This document shows positions 42,880 to 56,298 of a DNA stretch of 64,000 bases, piece by piece. The stretch's first letter is position 1. Each line of letters opens with the position of its first letter. This stretch comes from Lantana camara (taxonomy: Eukaryota > Streptophyta > Magnoliopsida > Lamiales > Verbenaceae): assembly GCA_037501455.1 (NCBI GenBank), contig CM074856.1, positions 47,831,001-47,895,000 of the forward strand. Direction: 5' to 3'. The translations under genes and the position numbers were made by a program. The notes beneath the pieces were generated by a model, which had not been told where the DNA came from, made no database searches, and saw only the letters and a program-made list of their open reading frames with translations.

Positions 42880-42884
42880 ATACA
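42880..42884. repeat. Target-site duplication of the 2.8-kb LTR, left
   Basis: ATACA, repeated at 45708-45712. Confidence 0.88.
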
Positions 42885-45707
42885 TGTGACGCCCCGAGCG
42901 TGGAGCTATCACATCCCCCGCACTAGAACCCAACACGTATACGAAATGGCAAAATTCGTACACGAGCTAAGAGCTAGCGAACGGGAGACACTCAAGACCA
43001 CTCCTAACTGGGCGGCACTATACGGGCGATCAAAATAATTAAGCGCATAGCGGAAGCTACTCATCAAGTAAACACCAATTTAAGAGCACAACATTAACTA
43101 ATAAAGTTCACAGCTAATATGTCAAAAGTAATACAATATATAAGTTTGTAACTCCATCACATGCCACTATCATACAAGAAAGCATCACGACTAGGACTTG
43201 ACTCGAAAGGAAGCTAGACAACTCACCGCCTAGTCGACCTCAAAACCTGCAATCAATACGAAGGAACAAGGAGGAAAGGGAAAGAGGGTAAATCGAGTGA
43301 TTGGCGAGGGATAACAATATACAAGTTATAATTAATGCAATAATAAGAGATGCAACGCACAATAACAATAACACTTCGCCTCGACTGGATATAGCCCATT
43401 TTACAATACAATCATTTCCATTGCAATAATAAGACGTATATCGGGTTAAGGGTTTTCGAGCAATCAATGGGTACCGAGTTATACTCGTTCTCCAACCTTA
43501 CTTCACAATGCAAGAACAATAACATTTCAAGAAACCATCCTTCTTCCTCCGGGTGATCGAAGGGTTAATTACGCCCTAACCATCCAAGAACACGCGAGTC
43601 ATAGCCCATTTTGGTACTATGCTCCTTCGGCCGAAGCCGGTCACAGGTAATACGTGATATCCACTACCTCCGAAGATAGCACGTACACCATAGAGGTCGC
43701 AGAGTAGGTTCACCATCAGCCCTATGCTTTCCCGGATCCCCTAAACCATGTTGCCTCGGGCCCAACAATCACAAGACAAGCATTCGTTATGCAATGCATG
43801 CAAGATACCTTTTCAATTTTCAATCGAGATTCATGAACACACGCTTGAGAAACATATATATATAACTCATTTGGTATTAGAAATATCCTTTCCGGTAAAA
43901 CCGGGAAAATAGTAGGCAATGGCTTATTTAATACATAATACATATATATATAATAGTTCGGGTGAGGAACAATCAAATCGTGTAGGCCATAATATCAGTA
44001 GCCATAATATCAGTATAGTATTAATTACAGCAAGAGAATAACCTCACCTTGACCACCTCAGCAAAAGAGGACCAAAACAAGATATAATCTAAACCACCGG
44101 GTCCTTGGGAGGATCACCTGAACAAAAGACACGATTACGGTTGACATTAGACTCAACCGAACCAACTAGAGAAGCTCGGCGATGTCATGCAACTTTAGTG
44201 AAACGAGATACCTATATAAGAGCATTTACACTTGAAATAGAGAATATTTAACACATATGAGGTTCAATAAATGGAAAGAAATGATGAAAAGGGCAAGAAA
44301 TGAGCATTTAGATACAACTTTGCAAAACTGACAGTTTTCTCCTAGACGCGCAAGCTGTAAAGAATTGAGTATATCTTAAGATTGAGAAGTCGGAATTAAG
44401 TTTTGTTTGCTGGAAATGAAAGTAGACAAACAGGGCTTTCCAACCATATATAGCCCAAATTTTAGTTCAAAGTGTATCAAAAATGGCATACGTGCAAAGT
44501 TGGTTGAATGCAGATTTTCGACAATTTGGCGACACAATTTTGGATCGATCATATCTCCCTCAGAAATGATTTTAAGGTGATTCCAATTGGAGAATACTAT
44601 AAACTTAAAGAAGTTTCAGTGGTCCAAAAATCAGCTCATTTGGAGTTCATTTGAGGGGGTACCCGGCCGGGTAAAGTCTAAGGTAAAAATTCCTCGGCCG
44701 GGGAAAAACAGTCCAGAAAATCGCCTGGACAAGGCTACCCGCCCGGGTAAATTTTCTTCATGAATTTACCCGCCCGGGTAGTGTATTTACAGCTGAAAAT
44801 TGAGTAAAAACAGGGGAAAACGGGGGAGGAAATAAAAGGAAGCATATTGATCACCCAATCATCCAATTTTGCAAAAATATAACTAGAATCAAGTGTATTC
44901 ATTCCATCACACACCAAACCACACGTAGGAACTCATGCTAATATATACCAATTCAAGGAACAATTCAAGGAGCAAATATATACCAAGAACTCATGCTAAT
45001 ATTCATCATCATCAACCTCAAAACCATGAACTCCATGAATGAACTTCAAGTTTTCCCCTACTTATGAATCATGCATGATAGCTTCTTGAATTCTTCCAAG
45101 CACTTGATTTCCAACATAATTTCTTCTACTACTTCCTCCTAACATACTTTGTTATATGATTCTTCACCATAACCTAGCTTCCATGGAAATATATTCATAC
45201 CATGCATGTAAGCTCATGCTTACACAAGAATTAAACCATGGAGATATGTTTATGCATGAAGAAAAACATAAATTCTACCTTGAATTTGTAAGAATTGAAC
45301 TTGAGATGAAGGTGTGTGGATGGTGGTGATGGATCGTGCAAGAGAGAACAAGGAAGAAGAAGGAGAAAGTCTTGTGTATTCTTGGAATGAAATGGAATAA
45401 AATAGAAGACATGATATTTTATAAAAAGTATACAAACATTAAATGAAATACATGAGTCATAAAGTGTTTCTTGACTTTAGAAAGCAAATTTAAATTTAAT
45501 CCCTCATGTTATAAAGTTTATGCAATTGAATGATCACACTCTTGAATTAATAATATCTAGGCCAAATAAAACTCAATTAAGTACTCATACTTTGGAAATT
45601 TTGGCAATTAAGGACAAGTAGTTGGCAATTAATAGATCGAATGAATATAACATATTTTCTCGAACATTAACACATATTTTACCTGTTCCGAAAGACGGGG
45701 CGTTACA
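42885..45707 (-). mobile_element. Probable solo LTR of a gypsy element (2,823 bp)
   Basis: Ends are TGTGACGCCCCG and CGGGGCGTTACA, an imperfect inverted repeat, bounded by the 5-bp duplication ATACA. There is no long ORF, PBS, PPT or internal repeat of the ends, so a single long LTR is the simplest reading. On the minus strand it starts TGTAACGCCCCGTCTTTCGG, the kind of start I associate with Tekay/Del chromovirus LTRs, which are also this long. Orientation and lineage are inferences. CCGGCCGGGTA and CGCCCGGGTA words recur at about 44660-44780, and a 14-bp direct repeat (CATAATATCAGTA) lies near 43990. Confidence 0.72.
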
Positions 45708-45712
45708 ATACA

Positions 45713-47566
45713 AATATTTTTCGTTTAGTTTCAGCAATTTTGATTTATTTTGCTGCCCCAGCTAAACTTACTAGTTTAATTTTAAGAATCATTATAAAAG
45801 CTTACAACAAGATTTTTATGATGAGTATAATGATGATTTAGGTGATTTTTTATAAGCAAAATAATGCTTCCTAAATTAGTGCTTTTTAAGCTATAGATTG
45901 AAATTTTGTTTTTTATTTTTTTCATTTTTAGTTGAGGCAGAGTCCACGATAAAATTTTCTTTTATTTATTATTTTTGGTAACATATAGAATTCTCTTTTA
46001 TGATAAAAAAAAAAAAAACAAATCATTATAAAAGAAATATTGCAAAACTGCACCGAGACCAGCTTATTGGGCTTTCACACTTGCCATCTGCGTTGGGCCT
46101 TAGTTCTTTGTTGTTCGTCTCATCATGAGCCCATATAAGTTCAACTTTTTGTACCGTTCCTGAATCCTGTTATATTAATGCCGACCGGTGTAACTTTATA
46201 ATTCGACGCTATACTAACTTAACTATCCTAAGTGGTCCGTCCCGACTCGACCTTTGAAAATTGACTATAGAACAAAAAAGAAAACCTGATTATCCTTTAA
46301 GATTTTTTAACTTATTGAGAAGGGAGTGAGTAGTCAAATATCAAATATATTTGTCGAGCTATCTATATGAGTTGATTCAAATTGTTAAAGAATTTTTTTT
46401 TTATAGCACAATAATTCGATTTCAAATCCCTCTAACCACTGAGAGCAAGTGTATTTGAAAAAAGAAAATGTATTTGGGTTGGGTTTTGAGCTACAATTAT
46501 CTCTATGTCATGAAAGCAATAAAGGTTATCTTTCTCAAATGATCTCAACATGAAGTTACTGTAAATAGAGCTTTATTATGCTAATTCTAATTCGTATTAT
46601 TATCGGTTTATAATCTTTTGATAATGATACAGATAATCACTAAGATATGATTCTAAATTTGGTACCCTTATTTTACTTATTAACAAAATTTATATTACTT
46701 TGTAAAATTAAACTAAATACTTATTTCATGATATCAGTTTGTGATTTAGTTTTCTTATTGAATTGTAATTTGCGGGTATTTATCTCAAGGGTGGAGCTCG
46801 TAATCAGAAGATTTACCATTTCAAAAGACAGATTTACATATCCTATCTTTCTCATAAGCATTAAATTTATGTATTTTTTCGAACAAAAAAAATTAAATTT
46901 ATATATATTTCGGTCATAATTTTTTTTTTTTTTAATTTCTATATTTTTCAAATAAATTAATTATTGGTGCAGGGTAAAACCTAGCTTATTGATCTTAACA
47001 AGAATTTTAAAGTGGTATCGCATCAAGGGAAGCTGCAAACCATTTTATGTGGACAATAATTAAACACCTCATTGTCAGCACTTCAAGTTTTGTTTAGTTT
47101 TTCTTGAATAATTTCATCATAAATTATCAATTCCACTCAAAATTGGTGCTATTTTTGTTTGGAAGTGCAGGTTTTCTTCCCAGCATAATTGCAATATTGA
47201 ACGGATTAAAGTGTCATTTTGCAGCAAGATAAGGTACCTGACTTGATGATTATACCTTGTGGAATACGGATGTTTTTTAATCTTATTGTTACCGACATTC
47301 TTTTCAAATAAGTATGGACGTAGTTTCATACTTTTAAAATTATCATTTTATTATATTAGATTGTATGGCAGATACTCGTATATGATATATGTATCGGATA
47401 TCACATATTTAATTAATATCTCTTTCATGGCAAATTTAAAAACATAACTGCGTTATCGTACGATTGAGCCACGTTGTGCCTATATTTATGTGTTGGTGTC
47501 CGTGTATTATAAAGAACCAAATATAGCTTGATTTTTGTGTGATGGATTGCACTAGTACTTCTCTCT
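45713..47566. other. AT-rich host intergenic DNA
   Basis: 1.85 kb with long A and T runs (near 46005, 46393 and 46920). Only short chance ORFs; no gene, RNA gene or element ends recognised. Confidence 0.6.
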
Positions 47567-47571
47567 CTAAC

Positions 47572-49065
47572 TGACAGGTGTCGAATCCATCAAAAAAAAT
47601 TATAATCCGATTTACGACTAAAATAGAGTATAATGCAAACGGGTCGAATCCACAGAGATTGGTTGAAAATAATTCTAATTAATCACAGGAAAATTCACTA
47701 AAATTAACAAGTAAAATCAGGGGGTTTTTAAGATTTAATTAAACTAACTAAATTAACTAATAATTAAATTAAACTTAAGGAAAAACAATAAATCACTTAG
47801 AAGTTGGGTTTTGATAAATCAGTGGGGAAACCAATACCTAGCTAGGAATCATAATTCAGCTAAGACAGCAATCATAGATGCAAAGATAAATTCAAATATT
47901 CAAGTAGATTAGCTATAGCAGATAGAGACACTCGACTCCGCCTCGTTTTCTCTTAAATAATAGAATAACCCAGAGACACTCGACAGTTATTCCCTAATCA
48001 ATTCCCCCTAGAGACACTCGACAGGATTTAATGAATCGACAGCATTAAGAATCAAGAAAACACTAATCCGAATTAACCAAGTCACGACACGTGCAAGATT
48101 TAAATCCGATTATTAACTCTCTTAACAAGTTGAGAACTGCAACCAATCCTTCTCGTTAATGTACCACTAATTATCTATCAAGCACTACATAAACTTCATC
48201 CAATCAAGATTGGCGATATGCAATAAACCTACTTAGATGACCGTAATCACTTAATCAAATAAATCACAATAACACGACACTCAAAGAATTAATAAATACT
48301 TGAAATTAAATTGAATTATAAAAGCAAATTAGGTCTCATGATGTCAAAACTAAATTACAAAATCCTAGCTAAGTACTACGAAAATTAGCCACTCATGAAA
48401 ATCATGTCCCAAACATAAAATAAATAAAAAGCATAAACTAATTAAAACAAGAAATTAAGAAAAACTCTAAAGGAATGATTTTGCTCTTCGAGTTACGTGC
48501 CCCAGTCTCGCCAAGATGCTGCTTGAAAAGTTGTATATCCAAGGTACGTGATTATATAGCCCCAGAATTACAGCCTCAAAAATCCAAGTCCTAATCGGAC
48601 TTTGCTTCTTGCCAAACTTGCTGATCAAGTACTTACTCCAAGCGGGCTTGTCCAATTAATTTCAAATCCTCAATTCTTTGGCCCAAATATCAATTAAAAC
48701 CTTCTGCCTCCAATACTAAAATCAAACTCCAAATTGGGTACTTTTCCTAGTTCAATAGCCACGACTTGCACTCCAAATTAAACATCAAACTGGGCCTCTA
48801 TTAAATTCAGCATCAAGACTCCTCTCGGCCCAATAGGAACAGGCCCAAAACCGGAATAAATCAAGCTACCTCCACTATCCACAATTAATGCACAAATCCA
48901 GCCCCATAATGCCTTTATAATCGGGCTAATAGCATCCCAATTTCATAAAAATGACCCACTGCACTCAAATCATAAAAATACATCAAAGGCACCAAAATAT
49001 ATCACTTTAAGCTCTAAAATTCACTCACACATCCCCGGAAAATACGAGGTTTAAGCGTGTTATCA
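47572..49065 (-). repeat. Athila-type LTR 1 (3' LTR of unit 1)
   Basis: 1,494 bp. The PPT (minus strand AAGTGTGGGGGAATT, 49066-49080) borders it. It lacks the CACAAC and the CCGG-containing stretch (GATCCGGYCGTAATC) shared by LTR2 and LTR3, so it is the more distant copy. Confidence 0.9.
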
Positions 49066-50643
49066 AATTCCCCCACACTTGTCCATTCACTCGTCCTCGA
49101 GGAAAATAAAAATCAAATGAAACATCACTCTCATCAAACACATTCACCAAAGCGAACCTCGAAAATTCGCCTAAACGAATCTAGTAAATTAAACACATTA
49201 CTCAATCACATAAAATTCAACCAATTAGTACAAAAATTATACCCTCGTATGTAGTGTGAATCGAACAAGAAAATGTACAAAGACTAGACAAACAAGTTAG
49301 TATTTTTCGCATAAGAACCAATTATCAACTTCGAAAACACTCTTCACTCCAATCTCCACTAATTTGATCAACTAATAACTCGGAATCGAAAGGTCTTTGG
49401 AGCTTGTAATGTAGGCTTGGGTCAAGGTAGGAAAAGGTAAATCAAAGGCTAACATACAAAGCTTACACATTTAAAATAAATCTCAAGTGTTTCCCTTTAT
49501 TTCTTCCCAAAAAGACTCCCCTTTTTCAATCAATTCCCAACCCTTTATTGAATTTGCAACAAGGCTCATACTCTCCCTTTTTCTTTCTTTTCACTCTTGG
49601 TTTTTTTTTTTTTTTTCACTCTCACAATTATTTCTATTCCAAATATAATGAAAATTTTCTCTTCAAACCAAGGAAAAAGGAGTCTAGACATCAATCAATA
49701 CAATCCCGAAAAGAAAATGAGTAAGCAAGGCGTAAATAAAAATAAGGGTAGAAAATTGTACTGTGCATTAGGCTTGTAACGCGGCTAAGAAAGAAATTTT
49801 GCACAATAGTAAGGCTCAGCGGGGTCAATCGGGTGATGTTATTTATTGAGAATCAGTAAAAAGGCTAAAAACACCGACAAGAATGCCTAAGTCATCTCCC
49901 AAATCACTAGTCAACCAATCTATTTCGGCTCGAAGGGAGTTAAAGTGCACTCTAATCAATTTTCAGAACTTTATTGAAAAACATAACTAACCTGTCTAAG
50001 CAAAGTACATAAACTGTTCAATTAGTGCGCGAGAAATAAGGGCATAACAAAGTACTAATTAATCAGACTTCACACAATCTTTCATGCATTTAATAGCCTA
50101 ATAAGTTCTAGAAAAAAGTTAATGTTCAATCTTAAGCAAACATGTTCAAAACAGGAATAAATTATTCATAATTTCTAACATCCTCAAATTCAAGTAAACA
50201 ACAAGTAAAAAGAGTTAATGCAGGAAAAAAAAAATCGAATTTAAGCACGTAAGCCAAATAGTAAATAGGCTTATCCCTCCCCCCACACTTAAATCATGCA
50301 TTGTCCTCAAGGCATAAGAAAATCGAGAGAAAAGAGGACTTCCCTAAAGCGCAGATCTGGGGGCTTTTTTTTTTTTTTTTTTCCGCAAAAATAGTATGAG
50401 CGTAGGGTACGGTCACACCTAGGGGTCAAACATGTACAGAAGCATCAGCAATTTAACAGCAGCAGATCAGAAAATTTTGGACAACAACGTGGCCTGCAAG
50501 ACAACCAAGAGCAGGAGCTGGTAATTTTACCTGATTACTTCTCATCTATCTACCCCGCAGCACTTCTACTCAACACTTATCCGACCCTTTAATGAGATCC
50601 CATCCAAGTTTGCCGATGAGAGACACATTCAACAGTGACCAAC
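49066..50643 (-). other. Athila unit 1: 3' non-coding part
   Basis: About 1.6 kb between the coding remnant and the PPT. No env-like ORF. A second PPT-like tract (minus AAGTGTGGGGGGAGGG) lies near 50276-50291. About 120 bp near 50514-50636 are present here but absent from units 2 and 3. A long T run lies at about 50368-50382. Confidence 0.7.
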
Positions 50644-53288
50644 TCAATTGGAGGTAGAACCTCCATATAGATCCCCTCGACTATGTGGTGCTAAATCTTC
50701 TAATCTATTACACCCTCTAGATTGGGGATGATGATTCCTAGAGGTTCTCAACACAATTCGACACTTATAAAAAAAATTTCCACGATCCCTCACAATGGCT
50801 CTTGGGTTCCTGAACTCAAAAAATATGTGAGATCTGAAGAAAATAGTGGTTAGATAATCAATAATGTCAGCATACCAGTGCGTGACCTCAAAGCATGGCC
50901 ACGTCTTACGGTCACGTGCCCCGAAAAACTGCTCATCCAGTAATGCAGATTGTGTAGGGTTTGAGTCTGCAAATTTTCTTCCTCCCTTAAAGGCATACTC
51001 CAGATTATTCAAAAAATTCTTGAATTTCAAAATAGGTGCCTGAAACACGAAAGAATTTAGTTCAGTTATAGCGTTAGGCACATCAAGCATCAGAATATCC
51101 CTATTCATAGATTTAAAAGCCTCTAATGGTAAAACCATCCCACAAGGATCAACTGACAACCCAAAAAGTTTTCGCTTAATCTCAAAATTTTCAACAAGAC
51201 TTAGTTCCTCTACATTGTTCATCTTATAATCCTCATTAGTCAGAATTTCTATCACATCAATGCTAAAAACACTAGAGAATTTATTAGAACCTTTACTTGA
51301 CTCATAAACATTAAACTTCTCGACATCACCATCAAATTCTAGAGTCAATAGGCCTTTTTTAACATCTATTTTAGCATTAACATTACTAAAAAATGGACGA
51401 CCCAAAAGGATATCAGAGGATTTCTCAGAATAATTATCCTCCATGTCCAACACGAAGAAGTCAGCTGGAAAAGCTAACTCGTTGACTTGAACGAGGACGT
51501 CTTCTAGAACACCTTCTGGATAAACAATAGAGCGATCCGCCAACTGAATGATGACACCTGTACCTTTCAAGGGGCCAAGATTAAGTGCATTATATACAGA
51601 AAGTGGCATAACATTAATACTTGCACCTAAATCACACATCGCCTTTTTAATGCCTAAATTCCCAATCTTGCACGGAATGGAAAACATACCTTGATCATGG
51701 CATTTGGGGGGAAGTTTCTTTTGTAAAATGGCGGACACGTTTTCCCCCACACTTACCTTTTCTTTGCCTAACAGTTTCCTTTTATTCGTGCAGAGCTCCT
51801 TGAGGACTTTTGCATACCTGGGAATTTGTTGGATTGCATCCAACAAGGGAATATTTACCTCAACTTTGCGAAACGTGTCGAGAATACTCTTCTCTTCTTT
51901 CTGCTTCTTCGTTTCTGCTAAACGTTGAGGGAACGGAGGCGGGACCACCATGGGCTTAGGTTTCACGACAAGTTCCACCTCGCTGTCACGGTGTGAGTCG
52001 AAGGTATGGTCATTCTTAGAAGTCGCACCACCTGTCTGATCGCCCTTGGACCCAGATTTACGTCCCTGATCTTTTCTCACTGGTGGAGGCAGTTCCTTGG
52101 CGTTTTGAAGCGTGATGGCGCTGACATTCTTCCTGGGGTCTTCCGTTGGCGAGGGTAGTTTACCTTGGTTCTCCATCCTACTCAAGGCTGCAGCGATCTG
52201 CCCTAGCTGGGTTTCCAAGTTCTTAACGGAAGAGCCTAGGTTCTGAACGGTGGACTCTAGGTTGTTGAAACAGATAGCTTGGGGATTAAGGTTTTGTTGA
52301 TGATTGTATTGTTGGGATTGCGGAGGTAATTGACAAACTCTCGCTACTTGAGGGATTCCTGCACTCATGTTAGATGCTAAAGCAGATATCATATTCTTGA
52401 GTTCCTCAAACTGGGAAAAACTTACCTCTTTTACCTGTCTCGTCATGTCGGAGTTGGCGTAGTATTTTTGTGAGGCCCTAGAAATTCTGCTAATTAGTTC
52501 AGTCAGTTCTGCAGGTGTTTTGATCATAATGGAACCACCACTCTAAGCATCCAACTATCTTTTATCGGCAGGCATGAGACCTCTGTAAAAGTTATGAACA
52601 ACTGAATTTTCCGACAGGTTGTGATGTGGGAACATTGTAAGCAAATTCCGGTATCGCTCCCAATACTCATGCAAGGCTTCATGTTCCTTTTGGTTAATGG
52701 TAATTATCTCCTGAAGGAGATCCAGGTATTGCTCAGCTGGGAAAAACCTATCCAAGAATTTATCGTGCATCTGCTGCCAGGTAGTGATGGTTGCTGACGG
52801 TAGAGAATACAACCATTTTTCTGCTGCATCTTATAGGGAGAGCAGGAAGGCACGGAGTTTGATTTGGTCTTCGGTAACTCCATGTGGCTTTGTTGAGCAG
52901 CAGACCGTGTGGAACTTGCTCAGATGTTGGTGAGGGTTTTCGTTTTCCAGACCGCGAAAGACGGGGAGTAGGTGAATTGTTCCCGTCTTTAGCTCGAAGC
53001 TAGCACCTACCTCCGAAAAAGTGATACAGAGGGGCTGCTGTGTGGTGGCAGGGCGCACCAGATCCTCCATGGTACGACGTTCTGCTACTGCTATCGTTAA
53101 GGTACGGTCAAACCCTTCTGTTCGTCTTCTGGATGTTCCGACTCAATGCTGGACTCTTCAGATTGGTTCAGATTGGATTTTTCCGCTAGCTTCGTGCGTG
53201 GTTTGGTCTGTTTCCTTAACGATTTTGCGGTTATTTCGATCTTGGGATCGAAAATCGGCTCGTCAATTCCACGAATGCTCCTGTTCAT
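50644..53288 (-). pseudogene. Athila gag-protease remnant, unit 1
   Basis: A 63-codon leader ORF (53288-53097, MNRSIRGIDEP) is followed in another frame by the gag body (LCITF; HLSKFHTVCC; YWERYRNLLT), the linker and a protease-like domain (MCDLGASINVMP; DILLGRPFF). The initiator Met of the body (MSVAERR in unit 2) is ATA here. Stops at about 52828-52830, 52552-52554 and 52537-52539 come from C-to-T or similar changes of CAA, CAG and TCG codons. The open part 52527-50644 ends with the fused integrase scraps (DEQFFGARD; then FRNPRAIVRDRGNFF). No RT or RNase H is encoded. Confidence 0.85.
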
Positions 53289-53317
53289 AAAAAGAATTAA
53301 ATTCGATTAGCACCAAT

Positions 53318-53334
53318 CCCCGGCAACGGCGCCA
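53318..53334 (-). other. Primer-binding site, Athila unit 1
   Basis: Minus strand TGGCGCCGTTGCCGGGG, matching the 3' end of plant tRNA-Asp as usual in the Athila lineage. Confidence 0.9.
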
Positions 53335-53339
53335 AAATT

Positions 53340-54841
53340 TGACAGGTGTCGAATCCGTCAAAATAAATTATAATCCGGTTTACGACTAAAATAGAGTATA
53401 GTGCAAACTGGTCGAATCCACAGAGATTGGTTGAAAATAATTCTAATTAATCATAGGAAAATTCACTAAAATTAACAAGTAAAATCAGGGGGTTTTAAGA
53501 TTTAATTAAACTAACTAAATTAACTAATAATTAAATTAAACTAAAGGAAAAACAATAAATCACTTAGAAGTTGGGTTTTGATAAATCAGTGGGGAAACCA
53601 ATACCTAGCTAGGAATCATAATTCAGCTAAGACAGCAATCATAGATGCAAAGATAAATTCAAATATTCAAGTAGATTAGATATAGCAGATAGAGACACTC
53701 AACTCCGCCTCGTTTTCTCTTAAATAATAGAATAACCTAGAGACACTCGACAGTTATTCCCTAATCAATTCACAACCCCTAGAGACACTCGACAGGATTT
53801 AATGAATCGACAGCATTAAGAATCAAGAAAACACTAATCCGAATTAACCAAATCACGACACGTGCAAGATTTAAATCCGATTATTAACTCCCTTAACAAG
53901 TTGAGAACTGCAACCAATCCTTCTCGTTAATGTACCACTAATTATCTATCAAGCACTACATGAACTTCATGCAATCAAGATTGGCGATATGCAATAAACC
54001 TACTTAGATGATCCGGCCGTAATCACTTAAGCAAATAAATCACAATAACACGACACTCGGAGAATTAATAAATACTTGAAAGTAAATTGAATTATAAAAC
54101 CAAATTAGGTCTCCTGATGTCAAAACTAAATTACAAAATCCTAGCTAAGTACTACAAATATTAGCCACTCATGAAAATCATGTCCCAAACATAAAATAAA
54201 TAAAAAGCATAAACTAATTAAAACAAGAAATTAAGAAAAACTCTAAAGGAATGATTTTGCTCTTCGAGTTGCGTGACCCAGTCTCGCCAAGATGCTGCTT
54301 GAAAAGTTGTATATCCAAGGTACGTGATTATATAGCCCCAGAATTACAGCCTCAAAAATCCAAGTCCTAATCGGACTTTGCTTCTTGCCAAACTTGCTGA
54401 TCAAGTACTTACTCCAAGCGGGCTTGTCTAATTAATTTCAAATCCTCAATTCTTTGGCCCAAATATCAATTAAAACCTTCTGCCTCCAATACTAAAATCA
54501 AACTCCAAATTGGGTACTTTTCCTAGTTCAACAGCCACGACTTGCACTCCAAATTAAACATCAAACTGGGCCTCTATTAAATTCAGCATCAAGACTCCTC
54601 TCGGCCCAATAGGAATAGGCCCAAAACCGGAATAAATCAAGCTACCTCCACTATCCACAATTAATGCACAAGTCCAGCCCCATAATGCCTTTATAATCGG
54701 GCTAATAGCATCCCAATTTCATAAAAATGACCCACTGCACTCAAATCATAAAAATACATCAAAGGCACCAAAATATATCACTTTAAGCTCTAAAATTCAC
54801 TCACACATCCCCGGAAAATACGAGGTTTAAGCGTGTTATCA
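53340..54841 (-). repeat. Athila-type LTR 2, shared by units 1 and 2
   Basis: 1,502 bp. It is followed on its left by a PBS (5' LTR role for unit 1) and on its right by a PPT (3' LTR role for unit 2), which is the signature of a shared LTR. Confidence 0.92.
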
Positions 54842-56298
54842 AATTCCCCCACACTTGTCCATTCACTCGTCCTCGAGGGAAATAAAAATCAAATGAAACA
54901 TCACTCCCATCAAACACATTCACCAAAGCGAACCTCGAAAATTCGCCTAAACGAATCTAGCAAATTAAACACATTACTCAATCACATAAAATTCAACCAA
55001 TTAGTACAAAAATCATACCCTCGTATGTAGTGTGAATCGAACAAGAAAATGTACAAAGACTAGACAAACAAGTTAGTATTTTTCGCATAAGAACCAATTA
55101 TCAACTTCGAAAACACTCTTCACTCCAATCTCCACTAATTTGATCAACTAATAACTCGGAATCGAAAGGTCTTTAGAGCTTGTAATGTAGGCTTGGGTCA
55201 AGGTAGGAAAAAGTAAATCAAAGGCTAACATACCAAGCTTACACATTTAAAGTAAATCTCAAGTGTTTCCCTTTATTTCTTCCCAAAAAGACTCCCCTTT
55301 TTCAATCAATTCCCAACCCTTTATTGAATTTGCAACAAGGCTCATACTCTTCCTTTTTCTTTCTTTTCACTCTTGCTTTTTTTTTTTTTTTTTTCACTCT
55401 CACAATTATTTCTATTCCAAACTTAATGAAACTTTTCTTTTCAAACCAAGGAAAAAGGAGTCTAGACATCAATCAATACAATCCCGAAAAGAAAATGAGT
55501 AAGCAAGGCGTAAATAAAAATAAGGGTAGAAAATTGTACTGTGCATTAGGCTTGTAACGCAGCTAAGAAAGAAATTTTGCACAATACTAAGGCTCGGCGG
55601 GGTCAATCGGGTGATGTTATTTATTGAGAATCAGTAAAAAGGCTAAAAACACCGACAAGAATGCCTAAGTCATCTCCCAAATCACTAGTCAACCAATCTA
55701 TTTCGCCTCGAAGGGAGTTAAAGTGCACTCTAATCAATTTTCAGAACTTTATTGAAAAACATAACTAACCTGTCTAAGCAAAGTGCATAAACTGTTTAAT
55801 TAGTGCACGAGAAATAAGGGCATAACAAAGTACTAATTAATCAGACTTCACACAATCTTTCATGCATTTAATAGCCTAATAAGTTCTAGAAAAAAGTTAT
55901 TGCTCAAGCTTAAGCAAACATGTTCAAAACAGGAATAAATTATTCATAATTTCTAACATCCTCAAATTCAAGTAAACAACAAGTAAAAAGAGTTAATGCA
56001 GGAAAAAAAAAATCGAATTTAAGCACGTAAGCCAAATAGTAAATAGGCTTATCCCTCCCCCCACACTTAAATCATGCACTGTCCTCAAGGCATAAGAAAA
56101 TCGAGAGAAAAGAGGACTTCCCTGAAGCGCAGATCTGGGGGCTTTTTTTTTTTTTTTCCCGCAAAAATAGTATGAGCGTAGGGTACGGTCACACCTAGGG
56201 GTCAAACATGTACAGAAGCATCAGCAATTTAACTGCAGCAGATCAGAAAAATTTGGACAACAACGTTGCCTGCAAGACAACCAAGAGCAGCGATAAAC
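54842..56298 (-). other. Athila unit 2: 3' non-coding part
   Basis: Same as unit 1 without the extra 120 bp. PPT at 54842-54856 and second PPT-like tract near 56052-56067. Confidence 0.75.

Noticed and set aside
45713..47566. Short ORFs of 60-90 codons in AT-rich DNA
   Set aside because: Low-complexity Leu/Phe/Lys-rich translations with no recognised domain and no exon structure. Better read as chance frames.
49066..50643. Possible env-like gene in the long 3' region of the Athila units
   Set aside because: Only short frames, none with a signal peptide or membrane segment consistent between the three units.
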